The notes: generated by a model from the sequence alone, not told the origin. A stretch of DNA of 64,000 bases from Verrucomicrobiia bacterium (GCA_036405135.1 DASWYF010000039.1:1-64000); one strand, 5' to 3'; positions 18,209 to 27,646 are shown, counted from the first letter of the stretch. Numbers and translations are program-made.

Positions 18209-19078
18209 CTATTTTGCTTCTGCGGACTTCTCCGCGGCCGGAGCCGCATCTTCAGTCGAAGCATTGATTTGCAATAACGCGCCTTGCGCTGCTCCGCTGA
18301 TTTCCTCGTTTCGGGATTTGGCAAGTTTTTGAAGGATTGGCAAAGCCTCTTTGGACTTGGCACCATATGAGCCTAGTGCGGACGCCGAGTTCGCCACCAC
18401 ACCAGTATCTTTGTCATCCAGCAAGGCAATCAAAGCTGGGATCGCCATTTCTGGATTCACTTGAGCCTTGCCCACCGCTTTCGCCATCCAGCTCCGAGTA
18501 TTGCCGTCGGGGTCTTGCAACCCTTTCATCAGGGCATCCGAGGCGGAAACACCTTCGCCTGTTTTCATGCGGGCAAACGCTGCAGCGGCCATCGCGCGGA
18601 CTTGAGCATCACTGCTCTTAAAACTTTCAGTCAATGCCGGGATCGCATCTTTTCCGATGGATGCCAATGCGCCAGCCGTATCCAGACCGGCATCCTTGTC
18701 ACCCAGCAACGGGATCAACTGCGGGATGATGGGTGCCGCCGAAGCGCCCAGAAATGAAATCGCCCGGTTGGCGCTCAATCTCAAACCATAGGCCGGTACA
18801 TACTCTACTTTCAACACAGTTGACCATTTTTGACGTTCCTCCGAATCTTTAGCGTTCATCATGCCTGCCAGGTGCGGCAAAAATTCTTTCACATTGCTTT
18901 GCAACGACTGCTTCGCCTTCTCCCGGACCGCCCCATCACGCGAAGCCAGTTCCTCAGTCCACACCACCACACGTTTCCCCTCCACCTTGGGGCCGCTCAA
19001 GTTCGAAACCACCACTCCATATCCGATGGCCAGAATGGCAACGAACACGATGACACCAATGATAAAGGGCTTTTTCAT
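18209..19078 (-). CDS. HEAT-repeat protein with N-terminal membrane anchor
   Basis: This 289-residue protein begins with a hydrophobic anchor or signal (residues 4-26). Several HEAT-like repeats follow, such as AIPALTESFKSSDAQVRAMA and AIPALIALLDDKDTGVVA. The C-terminus is an Ala/Glu-rich tail. HEAT repeats give a protein-binding solenoid. It lies directly upstream of the sulfatase and probably shares its transcript; it may act as an envelope scaffold, which is inference. Confidence 0.85.
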   Translation of the reverse strand: MKKPFIIGVIVFVAILAIGYGVVVSNLSGPKVEGKRVVVWTEELASRDGAVREKAKQSLQSNVKEFLPHLAGMMNAKDSEERQKWSTVLKVEYVPAYGLRLSANRAISFLGASAAPIIPQLIPLLGDKDAGLDTAGALASIGKDAIPALTESFKSSDAQVRAMAAAAFARMKTGEGVSASDALMKGLQDPDGNTRSWMAKAVGKAQVNPEMAIPALIALLDDKDTGVVANSASALGSYGAKSKEALPILQKLAKSRNEEISGAAQGALLQINASTEDAAPAAEKSAEAK

Positions 19079-19152
19079 GATTTCGTCCTTAATGCGTCAA
19101 ACCGCCTTTTCCGACAAGCAAATCTTCTCGTCTGGGCCATAATGGCTTAATT

Positions 19153-19980
19153 TTATTTCTTGCGGCAAGTCGTGATGATGGCCCCGATCACCAGCGCATT
19201 CCCCACCCAAAACCACAAACTGGCTCCTGCAGCACTGCTCTGCAGATATTTCCCACCCCAATCATACAAGAGCAGCAACCCGGCCGCGCCGATACCGAAA
19301 GCCCGCCACCAGCGCGCCCCATCCCAGATCGGATGCGCCACCATGAGCAGTATGGCCATCAATAGTATCAGCGATCTCCCAGCCGGAAACTTGTTGATAT
19401 GCGCCCATGAAAGCAAAAACGTGTTCGCCCCCGGCAACTTCACTTTGAGTTTACCATCCACGCGTTGGAAATTTTTATCCGCCTGTGGGCTCATCACCTC
19501 GTTCGTCTTGGTTGCCACCCATACATGACTGAGATTCCCCACAATCCGAACCTCCTCAAATCCGCGTGACTTCAGAATGCTCGCGGCTAAAACTGCCAGT
19601 CCGTCACAATCTTCCCTTTTGCTCTCCCATACTTCCGTCACAGTCGGCCAGTAATCTGTGTTGCCCCAGACATCCCAATCGTAACCATACTTCACCTCGC
19701 GATACACAAACCGCTCCACCGTCTTCAACTCCTCCAATTTCGTTCCATCCGGCTTCAACTGTTCATCGATCTTCTTATTGATTTCCACCATGAAGGGCAC
19801 ATCCGTTTCGATGAGCGAATCCGGATTCTTCCAGCGCGGAAATTGTTTCACCAACTGATCTGGTCGCGGAAAGAAAACCGCCAGCGTGAACAGCCCAAGC
19901 AAGAGCGCCTTGATGAAAACGCGTTTCCCTAAAGGCTGCACCGCCAGCCAATCCCACGCGGATTTAAGCCGTTGCTTCAA
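19153..19980 (-). CDS. Membrane-anchored transglutaminase-like protein
   Basis: This 275-residue protein has an N-terminal membrane segment (about 22-37), a transglutaminase-like cysteine protease domain, and two to three C-terminal membrane segments. The likely catalytic Cys125 lies in REDCDGLAVLA and His152 in GNLSHVWVA, the arrangement of bacterial transglutaminase-like cysteine peptidases. The soluble domain should face the periplasm. Its start overlaps the end of the sugar-isomerase-like gene by 4 nt, so the two are co-transcribed. The target is unknown. Confidence 0.82.
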   Translation of the reverse strand: MKQRLKSAWDWLAVQPLGKRVFIKALLLGLFTLAVFFPRPDQLVKQFPRWKNPDSLIETDVPFMVEINKKIDEQLKPDGTKLEELKTVERFVYREVKYGYDWDVWGNTDYWPTVTEVWESKREDCDGLAVLAASILKSRGFEEVRIVGNLSHVWVATKTNEVMSPQADKNFQRVDGKLKVKLPGANTFLLSWAHINKFPAGRSLILLMAILLMVAHPIWDGARWWRAFGIGAAGLLLLYDWGGKYLQSSAAGASLWFWVGNALVIGAIITTCRKK

Positions 19981-20885
19981 GCCTTCGCCTCCAAGTAACC
20001 GCGCAACGTCGCTAAGTCCTTGCGATACGCCTCTCGCAACACCTTCACATCTTCCGGCAAAGGATACTCCACATGCAGCAAGATCGGCGGGTGATAGCCG
20101 CTCGCCTTCACCATCTGATAAAACTTCGGATTCACCATCCCCTCACCGAGCGGCACGTTCTGCGCCACCTTGCCCTGCCACGCAAAATCCTTCGCATAAA
20201 CCAGGCCGAGATGCGATTTGATGAGATTGAAATTCAACTCCCAAGCCGTCCCGCCTTCCACCGTCGCATGCCGGATATCAAACGCGATGGCGATGCGCTT
20301 CGGATCATACTCCTTGAACAAACTGTAGATATCCCACACAGCTGCACCGAAATAACTCGCCCCTGAATGCACCTGATAAAGAGCCGTCAGCCCCAGCTCC
20401 TTGTTCAATGCCACGATGTCCTTCACCACCGGCCGCATCGCCTCCACCTGCGCCGCGATCGGCTTCTTCAAATCATACTTCCACGCTCCCAAGCGATACC
20501 GCTTCACCCCCAACTTCGCCGCTATCTTCAACACCTTCTGCGATAACGGATCAGATACATCCGTTATCGCCGTCGTGAGTTCCGTGATCTCCAACTTCCT
20601 TTGCTTCAACACCTCCACCAGTTTCGGCAAATCTTCTTCCACGCGCTCTGGCAAGACACGACCTTTGGGCCTCACCGTCGTCGCCACGCCCATGAAACCC
20701 AGCTCCGCCAGCATATCCGCCATCTGTTCCGCAGTTAGATGCTGCATCGCCTTCTCAAACGCCGCGATGGGATATGCCTTCTCTGCCGCCAATGAACTCA
20801 GTGGAAAATTCGCGATCGCTGCCGAAGCGACAGCCGCACGCTCAAGAAAATTTCGCCGAGAAACGTGTTCGCTATGGGAAAGCAT
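19977..20885 (-). CDS. Sugar phosphate isomerase/epimerase-like TIM-barrel protein, Tat signal
   Basis: This 302-residue protein belongs to the xylose isomerase-like TIM-barrel (AP endonuclease family 2) superfamily. The N-terminal SRRNFLERAAVASAA is a twin-arginine signal. The barrel carries typical metal-ligand segments, including FDIRHATVEGG and ILLHVEYPLPE. It should act in the periplasm on a sugar or polyol. Such secreted members are widespread in Verrucomicrobia and Planctomycetes and have no defined substrate. It is the first gene of a pair with the transglutaminase-like gene. Confidence 0.87.
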   Translation of the reverse strand: MLSHSEHVSRRNFLERAAVASAAIANFPLSSLAAEKAYPIAAFEKAMQHLTAEQMADMLAELGFMGVATTVRPKGRVLPERVEEDLPKLVEVLKQRKLEITELTTAITDVSDPLSQKVLKIAAKLGVKRYRLGAWKYDLKKPIAAQVEAMRPVVKDIVALNKELGLTALYQVHSGASYFGAAVWDIYSLFKEYDPKRIAIAFDIRHATVEGGTAWELNFNLIKSHLGLVYAKDFAWQGKVAQNVPLGEGMVNPKFYQMVKASGYHPPILLHVEYPLPEDVKVLREAYRKDLATLRGYLEAKA

Positions 20886-21022
20886 GCCTCTCTTTTAGCA
20901 GCACAGAAACAACGTCCAAGGCAAAAGCACCGCAGCCGCCCTCGACTGCTTCCTCCATGTAGTGGGACAGCGCCACCGCATGCAGTGCCCCGTACCTCTG
21001 GTCGGGGTCCAGTCTCCCCAGC

Positions 21023-21580
21023 TTAACTCAGCCTCCGAATTTGCTCACCCGTTCTCAACCCCTCACTCAACTCTCTCACCGTCTTCCCCTGCCCGACCAA
21101 AACCAACTCCGGCGCAATCTCCGCCAGCGGCACCAGCACAAACTGCCGCAGATGCGCCCGTGGATGCGGCACCACCAACGCCGCCGTATTCCTCTCCTCA
21201 TCCCCAAACACAATGATATCCAGATCCAACGGCCTCGCTTCATTCATCACCTTCTTCGGCCGCCGCCCAAACTCCTTCTCCAACGCCTGCAACTTCTCCA
21301 GCAAACTCGCCGGCGTCTCACTAGCTCTCGGCACCAAGCCCACCACCGCATTCACAAAATCCGGTGAACCCGGCGGACAATCCACCGGCGAAGTAGCCCA
21401 TAGTGAAGAAAGCAAAAGCGGCTGGTCTGATAACTCAGCCAGCCGCTTCATCGCTTCCGTTAAGATTTGGACAGAATCACCTAAGTTGGACCCCAGTGCA
21501 ATGTAAGCCCTTTCGATGTTGGACGTTCGATGTTTTGGCCAGCCGGTGCAACCGGTGTTCGATGTTTTTGAATTACTCAA
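21023..21580 (-). CDS. folK: 2-amino-4-hydroxy-6-hydroxymethyldihydropteridine diphosphokinase
   Basis: FolK transfers pyrophosphate from ATP to hydroxymethyldihydropterin in folate synthesis. The family start AYIALGSNLGDS, the middle FVNAVV, the FGRRP and RPLDLDIIVFG motifs and PHPRAHLRQFVLVPL are all present. The frame opens at 21580, but the first 24 or so residues are encoded by a dispersed intergenic repeat (see the repeat at 21511-21570). No ATG, GTG or TTG lies between the repeat and the conserved domain, so the true start is unclear. It is third in a minus-strand row after dapA and dapB, about 95 nt beyond dapB. Confidence 0.9.
   Translation of the reverse strand: MSNSKTSNTGCTGWPKHRTSNIERAYIALGSNLGDSVQILTEAMKRLAELSDQPLLLSSLWATSPVDCPPGSPDFVNAVVGLVPRASETPASLLEKLQALEKEFGRRPKKVMNEARPLDLDIIVFGDEERNTAALVVPHPRAHLRQFVLVPLAEIAPELVLVGQGKTVRELSEGLRTGEQIRRLS
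21511..21570. repeat. Dispersed 'TCGATGTTGGACGTTCGATGTT / CCGGTGCAACCGG' repeat
   Basis: Short imperfect units TTCGATGTTGGACG and TTCGATGTTTT flank a CCGGT-GCA-ACCGG hairpin. The same combination recurs at 38733-38860. Here it overlaps the 5' end of the folK frame and supplies its apparent N-terminus (HRTSNIE in one frame). Confidence 0.65.
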
Positions 21581-21606
21581 GATTCGAAATCAAACCGATC
21601 GCATCC

Positions 21607-21656
21607 AAATGTTCTCCCTCTCCTCTAATGAGGAGAGGGCCGGGGTGAGGAGTGAG
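21607..21656. repeat. Dispersed palindromic repeat 'CTCCCTCTCCTC...GAGGAGAGGG', copy 1
   Basis: A 50-bp element with the inverted repeat CCCTCTCCTCT/AGGAGAGGG followed by CCGGGGTGAGGAGTGAG. A nearly identical copy is at 40118-40168 and a shorter relative at 35229-35266. It lies between dapB and folK. Confidence 0.75.
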
Positions 21657-21674
21657 CGAGCCAAGCGCTACCCA

Positions 21675-22415
21675 CTACTTCAACCCCAACACATCCTGCA
21701 TGCTATAAATCCCCGGTGCTTTGCCCACGACCCACTGCGACGCGCGCAATGCCCCGTTCGCAAACGTATCGCGGCTCGACGCCTTGTGCGTCAACTCCAC
21801 CCGCTCGCCGATGGCCGCGAACATGACCGTGTGATCACCCACTACATCGCCGCCGCGCACCGCATGGATGCCGATCTCGCTGCTCGTGCGCTCACCCACG
21901 ATGCCCTTGCGCCCATGCCGCAATTCTTCCTCAAGCTGCACCTTGCGCACATCGCCGAGGATTTCCAGCAACGTCGTCGCCGTGCCGCTCGGAGCGTCTT
22001 TTTTCAAGCGATGATGCATCTCCACCACTTCGAGATCGAAGCTCGGTCCGAGGATTTCCGCCGCCTTGCGCGTAAGCCAGAACAGCGTGTTCACGCCCGT
22101 GGAATAGTTCGATGCCCACACAATGGGGATCGACGCCTTGCACGCCGTGATGCGCTTCTTGTCTTCCTCGTTATGACCCGTCGTGCCGATGACCAACGCC
22201 TTCTTATGCTCCACGCACAATTCTGCGATGCCCGCCGTCGCATTGTGAAAGCTGAAATCAATCACCGCATCGCACTTGTCGATGATCGTACTGATATCAT
22301 CGCCTTGATCGATCAGGCCGACGACTTCCAACCCCGCAATGTTCTTCGCGCAAGTCTGCAAGGCCACACCCATGCGGCCCTTCGCGCCCGTGATGATAAT
22401 CTTCGTCGTGCTCAT
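21675..22415 (-). CDS. dapB: 4-hydroxy-tetrahydrodipicolinate reductase
   Basis: DapB reduces the DapA product in lysine and diaminopimelate synthesis. The 246-residue protein has the nucleotide-binding GAKGRMG near the N-terminus, VIDFSFH, GTTGH, the catalytic EMHHRLKKDAPSGTA and GERTSSEIGIHAVRGGDVVGDH. Length is normal for the short bacterial form. It begins 12 nt after dapA, a clear operon. Confidence 0.96.
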   Translation of the reverse strand: MSTTKIIITGAKGRMGVALQTCAKNIAGLEVVGLIDQGDDISTIIDKCDAVIDFSFHNATAGIAELCVEHKKALVIGTTGHNEEDKKRITACKASIPIVWASNYSTGVNTLFWLTRKAAEILGPSFDLEVVEMHHRLKKDAPSGTATTLLEILGDVRKVQLEEELRHGRKGIVGERTSSEIGIHAVRGGDVVGDHTVMFAAIGERVELTHKASSRDTFANGALRASQWVVGKAPGIYSMQDVLGLK

Positions 22416-22427
22416 ACGCGCTCCTAC

Positions 22428-23306
22428 TTACTTGATCACTCCACACTGCTTCATCGTCGCCGTGAGCACTTCCTGGCTCTTCGGCGCGAGCGACACCAAC
22501 GGCAACCGCACGCCACCTTCGATGACACCCATCATCTCCAACGAGGCCTTCACCGGCACCGGGTTGGATTCGATGAACAGGTTCTTGAACAGCGGATAAT
22601 ACTTCGTGTGCAGCTTCAGCGCTACAGCGGGCTTGCCTGCGGCGAACGCATTGACCATCTGGCTCACCTGCTTCGGGATCACGTTGGACGCTACACTCAC
22701 CACGCCATCCGCACCGACGGCCATAAAGGTCAGCGTCAACGAATCATCACCGCTCAGGATGACGAAATCCTTGTCCACCACCTGGCGCAACTGGCTCACG
22801 CGCTCCGGCGTACCGCCCGCTTCCTTGATGCCCACGATATTCTTATGCGCATCGGCCAGGCGCTTCACCGTGTCGATGCCGATCTCGATGCCACAACGGC
22901 CGGGAATGCTATAGAGCACCAGCGGCAGCTTCGTGGCCTTCGCGATGGCGGAAAAATGTTGGAACAGGCCTTCCTGCGTCGGCTTGTTGTAATACGGCGC
23001 GACTTGCAGGGAACCATCCGCGCCCACTTCCTCGGCGCGCTTCGTCAGATAGATCGCTTCCTTCGTGGAATTGGCGCCCGTGCCCGCCATCACCTTGACC
23101 TTGCCCTTGGCGAATTTCACCGCCAGCTCGATGATGCGGATATGTTCATCATAATCAACGGTCGGCGACTCGCCCGTGGTGCCCACAGGGACGATACCAT
23201 CGACGCCACCTTTGATCTGGAGCTTGATGAGGCGCTCCAGCGCAGCTTCGTCGAGGACGCCATTCTTGAACGGCGTGACAATCGCAGTATAGGTTCCAGT
23301 AAACAT
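22428..23306 (-). CDS. dapA: 4-hydroxy-tetrahydrodipicolinate synthase
   Basis: DapA condenses pyruvate with aspartate semialdehyde. The 292-residue protein starts MFTGTYTAIVTPFKNG, then shows GVDGIVPVGTTGESPTV, YYNKPTQEGLFQHF and YSIPGRCG, with the Schiff-base lysine in IVGIKEAGG. The frame is open 11 codons further up, but the ATG at 23306 matches the family start. It heads the dapA-dapB(-folK) operon and diverges from the S9 peptidase gene. Confidence 0.96.
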   Translation of the reverse strand: MFTGTYTAIVTPFKNGVLDEAALERLIKLQIKGGVDGIVPVGTTGESPTVDYDEHIRIIELAVKFAKGKVKVMAGTGANSTKEAIYLTKRAEEVGADGSLQVAPYYNKPTQEGLFQHFSAIAKATKLPLVLYSIPGRCGIEIGIDTVKRLADAHKNIVGIKEAGGTPERVSQLRQVVDKDFVILSGDDSLTLTFMAVGADGVVSVASNVIPKQVSQMVNAFAAGKPAVALKLHTKYYPLFKNLFIESNPVPVKASLEMMGVIEGGVRLPLVSLAPKSQEVLTATMKQCGVIK

Positions 23307-23430
23307 TTTAGTTACAAATGGAGGGCGAGATTTGGGCAAATCCCCCCTTTTGGCGAGTGTTTTTTCACACGCATTCCGTCCCTTTTACCCCTCTTTCGCA
23401 TTTCCAACCGCCTCCGCCTCAGTTACAACC

Positions 23431-25365
23431 ATGGCCATGTCAACCCGTTGTCTCGCCCTCGGCCTGGCTCTCCTGACCGCCAGCCCGCTTCTAGCCGCCC
23501 CTTTTGCTGACAATCTCGTGGTGCAAGGCGTGCCGCAAATCACTGCCGAACTACAAAAGGAAGTGGGCCGTTATCTGGAATTCCGCGGGGCTGGCATGGC
23601 GGATTGGCACCCGACCAAACGCGAAATGCTCATTGCCACGCGCTTCGCCGATACCCCCCAGCTTCATTATGTGAAGTTCCCCGGTGGTAACCGCAAGCAG
23701 ATGACCTTTCTGTCCGAACCGATCGGTGGCGGCTCGTTCAAGCCCAAGACGGGTGAATTCATCGTCTTTGCCCAAGACAAGGGCGGCAATGAGTTCTATC
23801 AATTCTACCGGTTCGATTTAAAGGATGGTCGGATCACATTGCTCACGGATGGGGCCTCACGCAACACGGGTGCCAAATGGTCCACCAGCGGCAAGGAGAT
23901 CGCCTATACCTCCACACGTCGCACGGGTCGCGATAATGACCTCTATCTGATTAATCCCGCTAATCCAAAGAGTGATCGCAAGCTCATCGACCTCAAGGGC
24001 GGTGGCTGGGGCGTGGCGGATTGGTCGCCAGATGATCAGAGCATCCTGCTCGCGGAATACGTCTCCATCAATGAGAGCTACCTGCACAAGCTGGACATCG
24101 CCACGGGTAAGATAGAACTGCTCACGCCGAAAGGTGCGACCAAGATCGCTTATGGCGGGGCCAAGTTCACGAAAGATGGCAAGTGCCTGATCGTCACCAC
24201 GGATCAAGATTCCGAGTTTCAACGCCTTGGCCGATTCGATCTCGTTACGAAGGCATTCACGCCTTACACCTCGCATATCAAGTGGGATGTGGATGAGTTC
24301 GAGTTGTCCAAGGATGGCAATACCATCGCACTGGTCACGAATGAAGACGGTGCGGGCATCTTGCGCTTGATGGACGCCAAGACAGGCAAGGAACATAAGA
24401 CGCCGAAACTGCCCATCGGCACCGTCTCCAGCCTGAACTGGCATGAGAACAATCGTGATCTCGCCTTCAACCTTAGCTCTTCTAAAGCGCCGTTCGATGT
24501 CTATTCATTGGATGTGAAGGATGGCAAGGTAGAGCGCTGGACGGAGAGCGAAACAGGCGGTCTTGATTCTTCCACCTTCTCGGAACCGGAGATGATCCGC
24601 GTGAAGAGCTTCGATGGCTTGGAAGTCTCCGGCTTTATCTATCGCCCGGATGCGAAGAAGTTCCCCGGACCGCACCCGGTCATCGTGTCCATCCACGGCG
24701 GACCGGAAAGCCAGTCGCGCCCGCGCTTCCAAGCGCGCTTGAACTATTACCTGAACGAGATGGGCATCGCCCTGCTCTACCCGAACGTGCGCGGCTCAGC
24801 GGGTTACGGGAAAACATTCCTCACGCTGGACAATGGTTTCAAACGCGAGGATTCGGTGAAAGATATCGGCGCGTTCCTCGACTGGATCGACCGTGATGGC
24901 AAGCTGGACAAGCAACGCATCGCCGTGATGGGCGGCAGCTATGGCGGCTACATGACGCTCGCGTGCATGGTGCATTACAATGACCGCATCCGCTGCGGCA
25001 ATGACATCGTGGGCATCTCGAACTTCGTCACATTCTTGAACAACACTCAGGATTATCGCCGCGATCTGCGCCGCGTGGAATACGGTGATGAGCGTGATCC
25101 CAAGATGCGCGAACATCTGGAGAAAATTTCACCGAATCGCAATGCGGATAAGATCAAAAAGCCGCTCTTCGTAGTGCAAGGCCAGCAAGACCCGCGCGTG
25201 CCTTACACGGAAGCAGAGCAGATGGTGGAAGCCATCCGCAAGAATGGCGGCAAGGTCTGGTACATGATGGCCACGGACGAAGGCCACGGCTTCGGAAAAA
25301 AGAAAAACGCGGACACGCAATTCCTTGCGACAATCATGTTTTTGCAAGAGAACTTGTTGAAGTAA
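23431..25365 (+). CDS. S9 family peptidase (prolyl oligopeptidase/acylaminoacyl peptidase-like), secreted
   Basis: This 644-residue enzyme has a signal peptide (cleavage near LLAAPF, about residue 22). An N-terminal TolB/DPP-type beta-propeller spans about residues 60-370, and a C-terminal alpha/beta hydrolase domain follows. The nucleophile elbow is GGSYGGYM; the acid lies in QGQQDPRVPYTEAEQM and the His in DEGHGFGKK. The ATG at 23431 is chosen because it starts the signal peptide; an earlier TTG in frame gives no useful extension. It should cleave short peptides in the periplasm. The threonine aldolase gene follows 4 nt later. Confidence 0.93.
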   Translation: MAMSTRCLALGLALLTASPLLAAPFADNLVVQGVPQITAELQKEVGRYLEFRGAGMADWHPTKREMLIATRFADTPQLHYVKFPGGNRKQMTFLSEPIGGGSFKPKTGEFIVFAQDKGGNEFYQFYRFDLKDGRITLLTDGASRNTGAKWSTSGKEIAYTSTRRTGRDNDLYLINPANPKSDRKLIDLKGGGWGVADWSPDDQSILLAEYVSINESYLHKLDIATGKIELLTPKGATKIAYGGAKFTKDGKCLIVTTDQDSEFQRLGRFDLVTKAFTPYTSHIKWDVDEFELSKDGNTIALVTNEDGAGILRLMDAKTGKEHKTPKLPIGTVSSLNWHENNRDLAFNLSSSKAPFDVYSLDVKDGKVERWTESETGGLDSSTFSEPEMIRVKSFDGLEVSGFIYRPDAKKFPGPHPVIVSIHGGPESQSRPRFQARLNYYLNEMGIALLYPNVRGSAGYGKTFLTLDNGFKREDSVKDIGAFLDWIDRDGKLDKQRIAVMGGSYGGYMTLACMVHYNDRIRCGNDIVGISNFVTFLNNTQDYRRDLRRVEYGDERDPKMREHLEKISPNRNADKIKKPLFVVQGQQDPRVPYTEAEQMVEAIRKNGGKVWYMMATDEGHGFGKKKNADTQFLATIMFLQENLLK

Positions 25366-25369
25366 GCCT

Positions 25370-26413
25370 ATGCTGAACACACCTAAACGCACCCGTCACT
25401 TCGCGAGCGATAACTACGCCGGCATTTGCCCGGAGGCTTGGAAAGCATTGGAGGAAGCGAACACAGGCCATTGCCCCGCATACGGTGAAGATGAATGGAC
25501 TCGCAAAGCGTCCGATCTCATCCGCGAGATCTTTGAAACGGAGTGCGAGGTGTTTTTTGCGTTCAGCGGCACGGCGGCGAATTCCCTCTCGCTCGCATCC
25601 ACCTGCCAATCGTATCACAGCATCATCGCACATGAGACGGCGCATATCGAGACGCATGAGTGCGGTGCGCCGGAGTTCTTCTCCAACGGCACCAAACTAC
25701 AACTCGTCTCCGGCCCGAACGGCAAGATGAGTGCGGCCTCCATCGAGCACGTCATCACGCGCCGGAACGACATTCATTATCCGAAGCCCAAGGCCATCAG
25801 CCTTACGCAATCGACGGAGTTCGGCGCGGCTTACACACCGGATGAACTGAAGGCGATCTGGTCCGTGGCGCGAAAACATAACGTGAAGATCCAGATGGAT
25901 GGCGCGCGCTTCGCCAATGCCGTCGCCTCGCTCGGTGTGAAGCCCAAGGAGATCACCTGGCAGACGGGCGTGGACGTCCTCTGCTTCGGCGGCACTAAGA
26001 ACGGTCTGCACGTCGGTGAAGCCATCGTGTTCTTCAACAAGCAGATGGCAGCGGAGTTCGACTATCGCTGCAAACAGGCCGGTCAGCTTTGTTCCAAGAT
26101 GCGTTTCATGTCTGCGCCGTGGCTCGGTGTGCTACAGAACGGCGTCTGGCTCAAGCACGCGCGTCACGCGAATGCTATGGCCAAGTTGCTGGAATCCAAG
26201 CTGCGCGACCTGCCCGGCCTGCGCCTCGAAGTGAAGACGGAGACGAACATGGTCTTCGTGGAAATGCCTAAATCGGCCATCGAGGCGATGTATGCGAAGG
26301 GATGGAAATTCTACACCACGTTCGGGGATTGCGGCTGCCGATTGGTCTGCTCATGGGATACGACGACGGAGGATATCGAATCCTTCATCGGCGATCTTAC
26401 CCCACTGCTTTAA
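25370..26413 (+). CDS. Low-specificity threonine aldolase family PLP enzyme
   Basis: This 347-residue protein belongs to the beta-eliminating lyase/threonine aldolase family (fold-type I PLP), which splits threonine or allo-threonine into glycine and acetaldehyde. The N-terminal FASDNYAGICPEAW, substrate-binding HIETHECGAPEFF and IQMDGARFANA (Asp contacts PLP nitrogen) are present. The Schiff-base Lys lies in CFGGTKNGLHVGEA. It directly follows the S9 peptidase gene and probably shares its transcript. The glycine formed would feed the glycine cleavage system (gcvT, gcvH at 40-42 kb), which is an inference. Confidence 0.9.
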   Translation: MLNTPKRTRHFASDNYAGICPEAWKALEEANTGHCPAYGEDEWTRKASDLIREIFETECEVFFAFSGTAANSLSLASTCQSYHSIIAHETAHIETHECGAPEFFSNGTKLQLVSGPNGKMSAASIEHVITRRNDIHYPKPKAISLTQSTEFGAAYTPDELKAIWSVARKHNVKIQMDGARFANAVASLGVKPKEITWQTGVDVLCFGGTKNGLHVGEAIVFFNKQMAAEFDYRCKQAGQLCSKMRFMSAPWLGVLQNGVWLKHARHANAMAKLLESKLRDLPGLRLEVKTETNMVFVEMPKSAIEAMYAKGWKFYTTFGDCGCRLVCSWDTTTEDIESFIGDLTPLL

Positions 26414-26520
26414 AGGCCGACTTCGAACACATCCAATATCTCGCGCATGGCTTCCATGAGGCGCACGATCTTACCGCCAATGGTGTGCACCAAGAAGCTT
26501 CATCGACATCAGCAATAGTC

Positions 26521-27570
26521 CTACTGCACCCTTTGTATCCGCTTAAAACGGCTCGATTCGATCTGCTCCATCTTGCCGTCCTTCAACTGCACGATAAGTG
26601 CAGCCGTGTTCGTCTTTTCCTCGATGAATTTCATCCCCTTCTCAGCACCCAACACACTGGCAGCTGTATCAAAGGCATCGCTGTCGGTCGCATGTTTCGC
26701 GATGACGGTCACTCCGATCCGCTCGCGCAAGCCGATGCCCGTCTTTGGATCCACGATGTGCGAGTAGCGCTGACCATCGATCACCGTGAACTGCTCGGTA
26801 TCGCCCGAAGTGGAAAGGCCGCAATTCTTCACGCTCACAATGCGCGAGTGCTTGCCCTCGGCTGCATCAATGGAATCGATGCCGATATTCCAGCCTTCAC
26901 GTCCGGGCGGCGCATCACCGATCGCCAAGTCCCCGCTCGCTGCCACCATGGCGCGAGTTATCCCTTGCTGCTTCAACACTTTGAGAGCTTCTTCTGCTGT
27001 GTAACCTTTGGCGATGCCACCTAAATCCAACACCATGTCCGGCTTGAGCAATGTTGCGGTACGTTTTTTGGCATCCAGTTTCAGATTCTGATAACCGGAA
27101 GCTAACTTAGCAGCCGCGATGAATTCTCCCGGCGGCAATTCCCGCTGACGTCTCGCCCGTCGCCATAAACGGATGATTGGTCCGAGCGTGATATCGAATG
27201 CACCATCCGTCTGTTCTGCCACCCACTGCGCCTTGGCAATGACTGAAAACAAATCCTCACTCAACTTCACTGGCTGGCCATGAGGCGAAAGGCAGAAACG
27301 CATCAATTCACTGTCACGATTATAATCCGTCATCATATCGTTCAACTGCACGACGCGCGCAAACGCCGCATCCGCTGCTTGCTTTCCCCTTGCTTCATCT
27401 GGCGCGTACAGCGTGATGGTGAACACCGTACCCATCGCCCCTTTATGAAAAACAAAGCGCTGCAACTCAGCCGATGAACTCACAGGTATCACCGAACGAC
27501 ACCCCGCCAGCACGAACGCACCGCCCACGCCCATCAGCCAAGTGCGTCTGTTCACAGCATTTGTTTTCAC
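26521..27570 (-). CDS. apbE: FAD:protein FMN transferase
   Basis: ApbE attaches FMN covalently to threonines of flavoproteins such as NqrB/NqrC or RnfG. The 349-residue lipoprotein has a signal with lipobox LAGC. Family motifs are HKGAMGTVF, DLGGIAKGYTAEEAL, the HIVDPKTG segment and the metal-binding HATDSDAFDTA. No ATG fits before the signal. The frame is open to 27693, but that would overlap the upstream gene; the GTG at 27570 gives a clean lipoprotein signal. No Nqr or Rnf genes are in the window. Confidence 0.92.
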   Translation of the reverse strand: MKTNAVNRRTWLMGVGGAFVLAGCRSVIPVSSSAELQRFVFHKGAMGTVFTITLYAPDEARGKQAADAAFARVVQLNDMMTDYNRDSELMRFCLSPHGQPVKLSEDLFSVIAKAQWVAEQTDGAFDITLGPIIRLWRRARRQRELPPGEFIAAAKLASGYQNLKLDAKKRTATLLKPDMVLDLGGIAKGYTAEEALKVLKQQGITRAMVAASGDLAIGDAPPGREGWNIGIDSIDAAEGKHSRIVSVKNCGLSTSGDTEQFTVIDGQRYSHIVDPKTGIGLRERIGVTVIAKHATDSDAFDTAASVLGAEKGMKFIEEKTNTAALIVQLKDGKMEQIESSRFKRIQRVQ

Positions 27571-27593
27571 ACTTCTAATCACCTTGAAAATGA

Positions 27594-27625
27594 CAACACC
27601 CGCACGAGTTGCCGTGCGGGTGTTG
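27594..27625 (-). terminator. Intrinsic terminator of the Gfo/Idh gene
   Basis: A 12-bp perfect stem (CAACACCCGCAC / GTGCGGGTGTTG) with an 8-nt loop lies just past the oxidoreductase stop on the minus strand, followed by TCATTTTC. Confidence 0.7.
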
Positions 27626-27646
27626 CCTGTAATATTCAAACGCTTA

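Noticed and set aside
21516-23510. A 664-codon plus-strand frame across dapB and dapA
   Set aside because: It lies antisense to two clear lysine genes. Its composition (Arg/His/Leu-rich) is that of a GC-rich shadow frame, and it has no family features.
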